Of a stretch of 64,000 bases of DNA, positions 47,097 to 59,501 are shown piece after piece. The translations under genes were made by a program, and so were the position numbers. The DNA lies in contig QANT01000956.1 of assembly GCA_003254885.1 (NCBI GenBank), positions 1 through 64,000 on the forward strand, read 5' to 3'. Position 1 is the stretch's first letter. Each line of letters opens with the position of its first letter. The stretch comes from Purshia tridentata. Its lineage: Eukaryota > Streptophyta > Magnoliopsida > Rosales > Rosaceae. Below the pieces are notes generated by a model that saw only the letters and a program-made list of their open reading frames with translations, ran no database searches and had not been told where the DNA came from.

Positions 47097-49885
47097 TCAA
47101 GAAGTGTTGGCCATGGACTCGATTAATAACTGGTAGCCTTCTGGTATGGCTGACTCTGTATGGACACACACTGCCAAAGCAGGCACATCAGCATTAACGT
47201 CTAAAAACCTCGCCAGTAGGAGCAGCAAATGAAAATCTGAAATTCGCTTCACAAATGGAAGACTCTTAGCACGGTCCAGGTGATTCTTCAGAGCCTTCAG
47301 CGTCACTGGGGTGCTGCGATTCTCAATAGGAAAGGATGATGAAAGTGGGCCCTGCATTGTAACACAAGTTCACATGAGAACAACAGCTTTTTTACTTTCC
47401 AGTAAGCTACAGAGGTAGGTGAAGTTACAGAATTAGTTTAATAAAATGGAGAACACAGTAAGTAGGTAAATCCATGCAGCAACTTGATTCTAACATTTAT
47501 TTTTTTAAGAAAAAAGGCAAACCAAACTACTGAATCAAACTTGAAAACATGGAATATATAAAATGATTCCCAGGTGCATGTCTCACTATATCTCCCAAGA
47601 TCATATAGCAGAGTACTTCCTTAATTCTTACTGATGTCTTCATATCAAATCTAAAAGGTATTTCCATTACTTTGAATGAAATAAAAATTTAGGCATTGTT
47701 CTTTTTCCTAATGTAACAAAGAGGTAAGCTCAAGCAACATCAAGAGAAAATAAAAATTGATAGTATCGAAAAAGTATCATTTTTTAAGAAAAAAGGGTTC
47801 ATTATTGAATATACGTGTTTTATATAACCTTATTTACCCCAAACAAAACAATAGTTGAAAAGGCCAAAGTAGGGGGAGATGCAGGGAACTTGTCTCTTGC
47901 CTCTGTCCAAATACACACTCATGCAACATGTTCAATGTTGCTCTACCTGTCAAAATAAATTTTATAAAGCTAGTGACAAGCTAGAAACCAACAAAACCCC
48001 ATTGACCTTCAGGCACTCCAAAACCGAAGAGAATTGAAGCTAAGAAAGGGCAAATAACCAAGGAACCATAACAATGGTTTGCTAATCTGGAAGTTGAAAT
48101 AAGCATGGAAGTCCAGTTCTTGGCAAAGAACGGTTGAGAACCAAAACTTAGTCTAAAACCATCAGCTATTAAAATAAGAAACAGACCATTCTAGATGCAC
48201 CCATGTTCCAAAGAACTTTATTTACAGCAAACAGCAAGGCACTACCTAGGGAAGGGAAATCATTTTAAGAAAATAAATGTAAAAGGGGGAATCTCGATGA
48301 TGAGAATGCCAAAATGAGACTAAAAAAGGAAAGCTTTACCACTTACCTCTTGACTCACCACACAAACATACAACAGCAAAGAAATTGCTCTACATCCAAT
48401 CTTATAACCTCTATTGAACAACAGGCATTTTAAAACCAATTATAGCTGCTGGGAACAACATGAATAGGCTAGGAATGGGCCTGTGCAATAGCTTTCATCA
48501 TAAGATTGTTTAAACGATAATTTACCACGTCTCTCATTGACTACATCCTTTCTTATAGAGAATACCTCCACATTAACAGTAGAGTAACCAAGAAAATATT
48601 AGATGAACCCATTTTACAGATCAACATTATTCCCTTTTAGCATTCCCTACAGTGTTATGGCTCTAAGAGTTCACAGAAGCAACAATGTGCAAGCAAAGTC
48701 TTTTGGACTCTATACCTATAGCACGATCATATACAGTTCTACAGAGTTCAACAGCAGCTCTATCATATTTGAACTATCAACCAGGCACGTGATTTTCAGG
48801 ACAATAAAATAAATTAACACCAGGACAAACAGCAATCTGAATAGGTAATACAATTAAAATCGTTCAAGTAAAATAAGACAAACAAATACTGAATTTAAAC
48901 GCACCTGGTGATCGAAGATCTTTACCACCACTAAGAAAAAATCATTGTCCACCTCGCGAGTATCCTTCACTCCAACAACAACATCCTTCTTCATCTTGGA
49001 CAACTTGGGATCGAAATCCTCTGCAATCTCAGTCTCGAACCAGCCTTCCTTAAACAATCTAATACACATATCACTCATCTGAAAAGCTTCAAAATGCACA
49101 TCAGCAGCACCATCGTCATTCACCTCTAGTTTAACCATGGCAGTCACCCACTCCTTCAAGCCACTCTCGGCGTGGAACTCCGCAGCCTGAAGAACCTCCC
49201 TATTCGACAAAGTATAGTCCTTTTTGTCCTGGCTAATCGTCTGGGTGAATATAAACCCGACCCGTCTCATCCCCAACCCGAGAGCAATGGCTTCCACCGA
49301 CTTCTCCTCAACTGGGTCTCTCAAAATTAACAAATTCTGCTCAGTCCCCTGCTGGGGAGGCTCGTATATGAAATCCACCTCCACCTTACCCTCCTCAGAC
49401 ACCGTACCGTACATAAATCCGCCCCGTTTCACCGCAAAAGCGAGCGTGTCGTTGACGTAATGCTGGAAAGCATTGGCACAGTCACGATCGAACGAGACGA
49501 GCTCGCAATGCGGGTTCTCCTGGCGCGAAACCCTCATCTGCTTGGCGATGAGATCGTCCATGGTCATCTTGCGGCCGAAGGAGCCCGCCGGATGGAAGGC
49601 GGGGCCGGCGACGGTGCGCTCGCCCTCGTAGGCGAGGAAGACGATGCAGCCGTGCGAGAGATTGAGGGCGGAGAGAGGGGTGTTGGGGTTGGCCATGTCG
49701 GTGAAGCGAGAGAGGTCATCGTGGGTCTTGGCCAAGAGGAGGTTTTGGTTGGTGGAGAGGGTTTGGTTCTGGAATGGGATTCGGAGCTGGGTTTGGATTA
49801 GGGCTCTCAGTTGGGACACTGTGGTGTGTGGGTTGTCTACGGTGACTCGTTCTAGGCCGTCTCTGCTGCGAATTCTGAGCATCAT
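47097..49885 (-). CDS. NPL4-like protein (CDC48 cofactor family), 2 exons
   Basis: Predicted 411-aa protein of the NPL4 family, like Arabidopsis At2g47970 and At3g63000. NPL4 with UFD1 forms the adaptor that lets CDC48/p97 extract ubiquitylated proteins. Exons 49885-48905 and 47351-47097, joined DHQ-GPLSSSFP. An N-terminal ubiquitin-like/UBX-type domain covers about residues 1-80 (MLRIRSRDGLERV). The MPN-like core starts near HCELVSFDRDCANAF and continues through MYGTVSEEGKVEVDFIYEPP and LGLGMRRVGFIFTQTISQDKKDY. The C-terminal part is in exon 2. The start at 49885 gives MMLRIRS; the frame is open to 50191, but that extension is low-complexity leader with the GA microsatellite. The 1.55-kb intron has no recognised repeat. 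Same strand as SCC3. Confidence 0.93.
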
Positions 49886-49912
49886 GTTTGCTAAACTACT
49901 GTGATTTTGGTT

Positions 49913-49916
<4 letters not shown>

Positions 49917-49952
<36 letters not shown>
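49917..49952. repeat. (GA)n tract in the leader of the NPL4-like gene
   Basis: About 17 GA units ending about 30 bp upstream of the start codon; as RNA it is a CU-rich leader. Confidence 0.9.
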
Positions 49953-49957
<5 letters not shown>

Positions 49958-50191
49958 AGTGTGAAACTTTAAAACTTTGATGTAAGGGTTTGGACTTTGG
50001 GGTTCTAATGGGATTGAGAAGTGCTTGGAGTGGAATGGAATTGCAGAATTGGAAACTGATTCCTGAAGAGAGTGGGAATTAGGAAAGAAAGCAAGAAAGG
50101 TTGTGGAATTTACAAAACTTGGGCAACAGGAAAGAGGAAAAGAATAATAATCTGTTTGGAAACTGGAAAGATCAAAGAGTTGTGTTGTCAA

Positions 50192-50829
50192 GTGGGACTG
50201 TGTGTAAGAAGAGATTTTAGAGAGTGACAGAGTGCAATTGGGCTTATGGACGCTCTTTTTTCATTGGGCTTGGACTCTTTTTATGACTGGACGCCACAAA
50301 ATGTTTTAGAGTTTCAGATTTTCCCTTTTTAATTGCTCAACAGTTTTTAAAATTTCTCCATACATCATACCTTTCGGATTTGTTTTTAATGCATATGTTT
50401 TTCCCCAAGATAAAATATAACTTTGTTTAGAAAATTTTTTTTTTTTTTCTAAAAATAAAAAGGTAAGCGTATGTTCATAATTATGGTTCTCATAATTTTG
50501 TTATCTGGCTTTGTTTCAACTTTCAAAGTGGGAACTTCAATTTTCCTCACTAGGAAAAGTGATCTTGATCATTGTTTTTTGGTTGAAATAATTCACATAA
50601 ATATTGAAAGTGCAAGTCTGCAAGATAAGGCAGTGAAGCTGAAGAGAGCAAAGGAAAAGCTAATTAATTGATAAATGAACCATCTCCTTTGAATCACAAA
50701 TACAGAGGTAATAGAGCACATAGATAGTCAGACAGACAAACACTGAATCTGAAAGAATATTGAAACAAACCCACTTCAAGCTGATTATTCATGGCACATA
50801 TATGAATTTCCAAACACCCAATACTTGGA
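50192..50829. other. NPL4-like promoter and peroxidase 3' end
   Basis: AT-rich spacer with an A/T run near 50430-50460. No gene seen. Confidence 0.45.
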
Positions 50830-52179
<1,350 letters not shown>

Positions 52180-52286
52180 TATTATTATTATCTCTTCGGT
52201 TGATGAATCTCAAAATCTCTACTTCTTTCTCTCCTAATTAAGGTCTCCAATGCACAATGCATGCACTGTTCAATCCCATAATCTTC

Positions 52287-52297
52287 CTTTTATAGGC
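52287..52297 (-). promoter_or_regulatory. TATA box of the peroxidase gene
   Basis: On the minus strand CCTATAAAAGG, about 110 bp upstream of the peroxidase ATG. Close to the plant TATA consensus. Confidence 0.65.
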
Positions 52298-54007
52298 AAC
52301 TGGGAGACTTTGTATCTAAGCAAGCTCATCTCCACTTGAATAAAATATGTAACGTCAGTCCATCAGATAATATGTAAATATAATTCATTATGTAGACAGT
52401 AGACCAAGTATATATTAGCCATTTTTTGAAATATTGGAATTGATAATTATCTTGATAAGATGCTTAATTCCTAACCAAGTTCAAAGTATAATAATAAGAC
52501 CGACCATCCAACTACCAAACACCAAATAATTAAAAAAATTTGTATTTGATAAATATAATTAATACATTTATTTTAGGTCTACCGTTCTTGTTTGAGTCTC
52601 TTGATGTCTGATATGCTCAATGTATTAAGTTTCATGAATCATGTCTTTTAGAATTTTCAAGTGCATTAATTTGGATTTTCTTTGTGATTCATTACCAAAG
52701 GGTAACTTCGTAAATTTTGAAGTAAGTTAGAGCCTGGCGAAAGAAATCCGAAATCTTGGTTGTGTACGAAGTACATAATAGACTTTGAACGATTCTAAAC
52801 CCCCTTTGGTGTGATGCCTAAGGCAGGTGCGATGTCATAGTTTTTCTAATTTTTATTGGAGTGGTTACAAAAAAACTTTGATATATGCCATGCCAGAGAT
52901 TGAAACCTGGAATGAGTCCAGATCTCTTTTCTATTTCCTTATCTTATTATTGTTGCCCTTAGTTAAACTACAAACAAGCTCTTGTTTATTCTCATCTTCT
53001 AATTGATTAAGATTAAGATTAAGATGGCTTTCAACCCAAGACAACAATAATTGATTAAGATTAATCAGTTAATTAATATATATTCCTGTTAATCTGCAGC
53101 AATTAATTTGGCAGAATAAACTAGCTAGCTAGCTAGATCAAGTTTCATATATATAAGAGGAATCACAAACTAATATGCATGTTCTTCTCTCTTGCCTATT
53201 TTCTAAGATAAACCAAGAGGTGCAGATGTCACTTTGTTCCAAAGATAAAAACACAGCATCTAAAGTCAGCTCCTTGGATATAAAGTATTGCATTAGCATC
53301 GAATAAGATATACATGATTATGTTATTACCATGAAGAAGGACTTATAAATATGGCAAATGCAAACTAATTATCACTCTGATAAATACCCTTAAATTGATG
53401 AATAATGATCATCAGTTGGCCAGTCTTCATCTGTAACAAGTCAGCTGGCAGAAGATTATAACAAAATGAATTTTTTTTTTGGGTTAATTTTCTCATTAAG
53501 ACACAAACTTAGTGGTTGTCTTAGTTTATGATACATATTTCAAAATTTTGTGCTTATATCAAAGTAGAACAAATCGTCATTTTTTACATAATGAATGTTT
53601 AAATGAAGAGTAAATTCATTTTTTCATATTAAATAAATATATTAATTATTTTCCCGTATTCTTCTTCTATCTTCTTCTTCTACAACCCCCAAACCCTCTC
53701 CTTCCCTTATCTTAGTCTTGATGAGAAAATTAACCATTTTCTTTTCGTTCTTTGAATAAGTTTCATAGGAGTAACATGCATGATTTAGAAGTAACATGCA
53801 CGATTTAGAAGAAACATGATAAACTTTGAGGATTTATTGTTTGACTTTGTATACAGCTATTAATAAAACAAAGGAATATTGTTGACTTAGCATCGTGGAG
53901 TGTAAGTGGCCATATATAAAACATCGTTAGCAGGCAGCCCAATCATGAATAAGCGCGTTAGCAGTCAGCCCAATCACCAAGATTTGTTAATACAAACACC
54001 ACAATAA
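52298..54007. other. Intergenic region upstream of the peroxidase
   Basis: AT-rich with short simple repeats (CTAGCTAGCTAG near 53120, GATTAAGATTAAGATTAA near 53010) and a short duplication near 53925-53985 (GTTAGCAG-CAGCCCAATCA twice). No gene recognised. Confidence 0.45.
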
Positions 54008-54053
54008 GGCCCAGGCTATACCGACCACTCTAAGATGTTTAGTTGACCACCTT
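54008..54053 (+). repeat. Left terminal inverted repeat of the MULE
   Basis: Core AGGCTATACCGACCAC then a diverging stretch to GTTGACCACC. Pairs with 63087-63131. Confidence 0.85.
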
Positions 54054-54575
54054 CATTTTAATTTAGTAAAACCTATTTTTACCCTATAGTAGAATGACCA
54101 TAAAGGACATACCACTTATTTTAGACTTGTTTGCTCCCTACACCCCCCAACTCATTTTACCACCCACTGAAAACCCCAACGTGCAGAACCAGACCCATCT
54201 TCATACTGAACCTCCATCTCCTTCATCTTCAACCTCCACCATCTTCATCTTCAACTAAAACCCTAGACATAGATTGTTCGTTTAGACATTGAAATTACCT
54301 GAATTTGACGAATGGACACTCAGAATGACATTTTGGAGTCGTCAAATGAAGTAAGTTTCAATTTTTTTTGAGTTTTCTTGAATTTTTTCGGGTCCAAAAA
54401 AATGCTGTGCGCGATTTTATTCGATACACCAGTATCAAAATGTGTCATACATTTCGGTATATGCTGTCCGAATAAATGTATAATATACAATAGTCATCTG
54501 CCGTTTGTAAATTGAACTATAATTTTCTTAATTGTCATTCGAAAGTTGTTTGTTGAATAATGTCAAAAGTTTCAA

Positions 54576-55065
54576 TGGAATTCCGCTAAAGTTTATGTAA
54601 ATATTTCGCAAGGGAGCCACTGAATATATATGATATATTCAGTAGTTAAACATCGAATAGTGGGTGATGAGCAATTTTTTTTTTTTTTTCTGTGTAGGAG
54701 CAACAGCTAGATAATGCTTCTACCGAATACAGTGTGATTGAAGGAAAATGTGAACCTGACTATTCCAATGAATTCACAACAACGAAAGTAAGCATGTTTT
54801 ATATGAGAATTATGAGTTATGCATACCTCAATTTCAATTGAAAATAATTATAATTGTTATGTGTAGGTGTTTCAAAGTAAGGATTCAATACTTAGTTGGA
54901 TTCGTTCACAAAGAAAAAGGAAAAATATGGTAATTGTAATATATTATTTAGAAAAAAATAAAAAAATTGCGCGTCACAGAGTATTCAACGGTTAATTATT
55001 GAATATATTATATGTATTCGGTGGCTCCCTTCTGAAATGTTTGTATAAACTTCGACGGAATGCCA
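54576..55065. repeat. Inverted repeat inside the MULE 5' part
   Basis: 54576-54650 and 54982-55065 are imperfect inverted copies of about 75-80 bp (shared AGGGAGCCAC and AAGTTTAT). The enclosed 330 bp contain transposase exons 2 and 3. An N lies at about 55066, at the end of the right arm. Confidence 0.8.
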
Positions 55066-56405
55066 NAGATGATGGTAGCTGTAAGCAACTACTTTCCAAT
55101 GGACAGTAAGGACACTCGTTCGAAGAAATGTAGATGTCCATTCTCGTTGAAGGCAGTGAACACTGACCGTGGTGATCAGTGGAAGTTGGAGGTTATATGC
55201 GGAGTGCATAACCATGTCATTTCACAGTATAGTGAAGGGCATTCGTTTGCAGGCAGATTAACAAAAGCAGAGAATTCGTTGCTACTGGATTTGTCCAAGA
55301 CTTTGGTGAAACCGAAAGATATTTTGAAGACCATAAAAATCAGAAATCCAGATAATACATCATTAATTAAGACAGTATACAATGCTAGGCAAAAACATAG
55401 GGTCATCGAGAAGGCCGGTAGATCAGAGATGCAAGTAGTGCTAACCAAGTTGAGAGAACATAATTATGTTGAGTGGCATAGAAGTTCTGGTGATGTTGTG
55501 ACTGACCTGTTTTGGACTCATCCTGGGAGTGTTGACATATTACGTGCATTTCCACATGTATTGGTAATGGATTGCACTTACAAGACTAATAGGTACCGTT
55601 GGCCACTATTTGAGATTGTGGGTGTGACTTCCACTAGCACAACATTCTCTGTTGCATTCGCTTATATCTGTTCCGAGAAAGAGGACAATTATTCTTGGGC
55701 TTTGGGTAGATTACGGTCTTTATTGAATGACGATTGTCTTCCTGGTGTGATTGTCACAGACCGAGAACTAGCACTTATGTCTGCAATCTCTAAAGTGTTT
55801 CCTAGTGCCAGACATTTCTTGTGTAAATGGCACATTAGTAGGAACGTGTTGAAAAGTTGCAGAAAATTGTTTGGTACGGTTGACAATTGGGAGAAGTTTA
55901 ATGGTGCTTGGCATTGCTTGGTTGGATCAAATACCGAGGTTGAATACATGAGTCGATTGCGTGACATGGAAACCAACTTTGGTTCATACGCCGAAGCTAT
56001 GGAGTACATCAAGAATAATTGGTTGATACCTTACAAGGAAAGGTTTATAGCTGCATGGACAGACACTTGTATGCACTTTGGTAACACCACTTCGAATAGG
56101 GTGGAAGGTGCACATTCGAGGCTAAAGAAAGAACTTGGCACTAGTCAGCTTAGTTTTGAGTTATTGTGCCGCATATTCATAACTTGATAGAGTCCCAGCA
56201 TGCGCACATTAAGGCATCATTTGAGAAAAGCCGTTGTTTTATCCAACACAGTGTCAAGAAACACGAAGAGATGAGGGAATTGTTAGGCTATGTATCAGAT
56301 ACAGCATTGAATATAATTAGTTGTGAGATAAAGAGGTACCTTCACTAACTAACCTTAAACACCTATTAATTTGGATCAATAATTTATATTTATTTATTAT
56401 GCAAG

Positions 56406-56541
56406 GCTGAATAGATCGAAGGTGCCTTACCATGTGATTGCAGTATTCGAATTTATATTTGTTTATTATGCAGGGCTGAATGGATCAAAGGTGCCTTACC
56501 ATGTGATTGCAGTATTTGTCGGACGCATGAGTTGCCATGTG
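56406..56541 (+). repeat. 69-bp tandem duplication at the SWIM-finger exon
   Basis: GCTGAAT-GATC-AAGGTGCC occurs at 56406 and 56475, each followed by CTTACCATGTGATTGCAGTAT. Only the second copy continues into the full SWIM finger and has a good TGCAG acceptor before it; the first carries an in-frame stop (GCTGAATAG). Confidence 0.85.
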
Positions 56542-58004
56542 CACATGAGATTTTGTCATACAAACGACGTAACCGGCAAATTCCACTTGACTCTGTCCAT
56601 CCCTATTGGAGAAAGTTGGATTTTAATACTGATTCGGAGCCCAGAAAAGTCACGGCTCCCCCAGTTGCTGCGACAGTAGAGAGACTAATAAAGTGGATGG
56701 AAGGACAAGATGCAAACACGCAAAAGCACATAAGTTTGAAGTTAGAAGAGCTTATGAATCCAAGTTGCACTAGTCTTCAAGAACCACATGTGAAGACCAA
56801 GATTAGGGGCCGCCCAAGTAAAGCCGAAATCTCTACTCGTCGTTTGCCATCCGCATTTGAGTACGTACTTTCTGGTTGTGATAGTCGTTCATCCTCACCT
56901 TCCATTGGCAATGTTGGCACTATCTCCCATACAAAGAGATTAAAAAAAAGGTCCGCCAAAGTGAAAGAGAACTCGCCCATTCCATTTGCTCAACCACATC
57001 AGTATGTTGTTCAGTTTCAACCCATCATGAGACCGTATATTGAAGGTATCACCGATGTAAGTTCCGATGGTAACTGTGGATATAGAGTTGTCGCCACAGC
57101 TATGGGCTTTGGGGAAGACGCTTGGCGAAAAGTACGCACAGACTTATCTAGGACACTACTTTCAAAATCGGTTTTGTTTGAGTCTGTTTTTCGTGTACGA
57201 GAGCGGGTGATTGAGTTTCAGAGGGCACTTGATTACTTCGATAGCACTCCTGCACCCAGAGATCATTGGATGACCATGCCCGAGATGGGATATATTATCG
57301 CCACTTGTTATGGTGTAACCGTGATCCATTTATGTAGATCACTATGCCTCACGTGTCTCCCACTGTATGCACTATCAGAAGCACATCAAGATGTTGAGCT
57401 TCGTGAGATTTGCATTGGTTTTGTGAACGGTGATCATTTTGTACAGGTACGGCCTATCAATTAAGTAATTGTAGATTTATACAGTTTGTACTTTCATTAT
57501 TAATTTGTTCACTTCATACATTTTCATAGGTACACTTGTCACCGGGTCATCCTATGCCACATATTCCAGATGATTGGCATAAAAATGCTGATGCGTATGC
57601 TGCACGTGGCTGGTACCTTGGATGCCAAAGTCGGCTTGAGGAGTTCAAGCAAATAAAGGGTGATGTGACTGCGTCGACGACTGTGTCTCTTGATAATGAT
57701 TGAATTTAGATTTATTGAACCATTTATGTCTAATTATTCGTACAAGAATGAGCTAATTGTGCGGCATACATAATTATTTGTAGTAACTTGTCGACTTGTA
57801 TGAGTAAATTCGGTGTAGTTTTCGGCACGGTAGTAACTTGCCGTGCGTGCTGTATAATTAAATTCAATATTAGGTCATTAAAATTTGAACTTGAAGCCTT
57901 AATGTATTTATTTTTTTTTTCTTTTGCATGCATAGGGTATGAACCATTTAATAATCTTAATGTGGCAAAATATTGGTGTAGTATTTCTATTTTAGACTGA
58001 GTGA

Positions 58005-58995
58005 AATTTCCATCCAAATGTTGAACTAGCTGTTTCGATATCACATTGTCGAACAATATCAATATTGTCGAAATTAGTTCATCGAATTGTTCTCACCATT
58101 TCCGTAACTAATGGTCGAATACTGGGTGACTTTCACATGGAAGCCACAAACTAGGTGTTTCGATAGTAAGTTATCGAACAATATTCGTAGTTTCAGAAGT
58201 ATATCATCGAATTATTCTCACCATTTCAGTACTTAACTGTCAAATACTGGGTGAATTTTCCATTCAAATGTTGAACTAGATGTTTCGATAGTAAGTTATC
58301 GAACAAAATGAGTCTTCTCGGACGTAGTTCCTCGAATCATTCTATTTATTTCAGTACTTAACTGTCAAATACTAGATGAATTCTCCAAAATGTTGCACCA
58401 TTGCTGCCTCAGTAGTTGACTGTCGAACAATATGGAGTGTTTCAGACTTAGTGCGTCGAATATTTTACACCATTTCAATACTTAACTGTCGAATACTGGG
58501 TGAATTTTCCATCCAAAGGTTGAACTAGCGGTTTCGATAGTAAGTTGTCGAACAATATCAGTGGTTTCGGTTGTAGTTCATCGAATGTTTCTAACTATTT
58601 CAGTAACTAAATGTCGAATACTGGGTATTTTTCCATCCAAATGTTGCACTAACTGTTTCGATAGTTAGGTGTCGAACAATATGCATTTTTTGGACTTAGT
58701 TCATCGAATCACCATTTCAGTAATTATCTGTCAAATACTGGGTGAGTTCTCAATCAAAATGTTGAACCAGCTATTTCAGTAGTGTGTTGGCGAACTTTGT
58801 GAAGGGTTTCGAACTTTTTTCATCGAATAGTTTTCACTATTTCAGTACTTAACTGTCGAATACTGGGTGAATTTCCCTCCAAGCTTTGATCTTGCCGTTT
58901 CGATAGTAAGTTGTCGAACGATATAAGGTTTTTCGGAAGTAATTCATCGAATTGGTTTAAAAATTTCAGTAAAAAATTGTCGAATACTGGAAGGT
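58005..58995. repeat. Eight-copy ~124-bp tandem repeat in the middle of the MULE
   Basis: Each unit contains a TTTCGATAGTAAGTTGTCGAAC-like block, an ATCGAAT block and a TGTCGAATACTGGGTGA-like block. The last block recurs near 58110, 58230, 58352, 58478, 58613, 58730, 58855 and 58979 (spacing about 117-135). The units have diverged. A related piece (CATCGAATAGTGGGTGATGA) lies at about 54651-54672 near the left end. Confidence 0.9.
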
Positions 58996-59501
58996 GAGCA
59001 GGAAATTCATGGAGAAGTCAAGTGCTATGGAAGGCATTATATTTGAGAGGATGCAGAGGAACATCACCATACAAGGTCTTGTCCTAGTGCATGACCACAT
59101 AAATATTACATTAATTCTTGCTAGTCAGAGTTCACTTCACATATACATGTCTCAGAACAAGGCCAATTTCGAATTGAAAAGCTGTGAAAATTTACTTAAC
59201 CCCATGACAAAGGAAAAACCAGTAACCTGAAATTTTAACATGCACAACTCAGTATTCCATTCCACAGTGTCCAACACAAAGCCTTGTGATTTTCCCATTA
59301 CTTCATCGAATTGGCTTACCAAAATAATAAGCCCATATTAGAATGTTTCTTCATGTGCCAAATACTACACAATACGATAAAAATTAAGCTACTGGGGAAT
59401 TTGTTCACAAAATTTAACTAAAGACTTGCTGTCAACTTCACAATATGTTCAAAAAAAACAGCAACTTCACAATATCTTCATGTCAGCCCTGGCAAACGGA
59501 A
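58996..59501. other. Spacer after the tandem repeats
   Basis: Probable 3' flank of the mobile-domain gene. A 78-codon frame at 58994-59230 has no family resemblance. Confidence 0.4.

Larger units (their letters stand above)
54313..57703 (+). pseudogene. MULE transposase with SWIM zinc finger and C-terminal OTU domain (degraded)
   Basis: Likely start 54313 (MDTQNDILESSNE), with short exons 54313-54351, about 54698-54788 and about 54867-54929. A long frame from about 55070 to 56187 encodes CRCPFSLK and GVHNH (FAR1/MuDR-type DNA-binding region). The DDE core follows, with VMDCTYKTN and VIVTDREL giving the two Asp, CKWHISRNV the C2H2-like knuckle, and SNRVEGAHSRLKKEL the Glu. The frame shifts near 56165, where HNLIESQHAHIKASF continues in another frame. 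A SWIM finger (CDCSICRTHELPCAHEI) precedes a long frame to 57446 with a RGRPSK hook. The OTU-type cysteine-protease domain has SDGNCGYR (Cys) and NGDHFVQV (His). A final exon 57530-57703 encodes PDDWHKNADAYAARGWYLG. Decayed, so not expected to be active. Confidence 0.85.

Noticed and set aside
49224-49904. Antisense frames over the NPL4-like gene
   Set aside because: They mirror the codon structure of a well-supported gene and resemble no protein.
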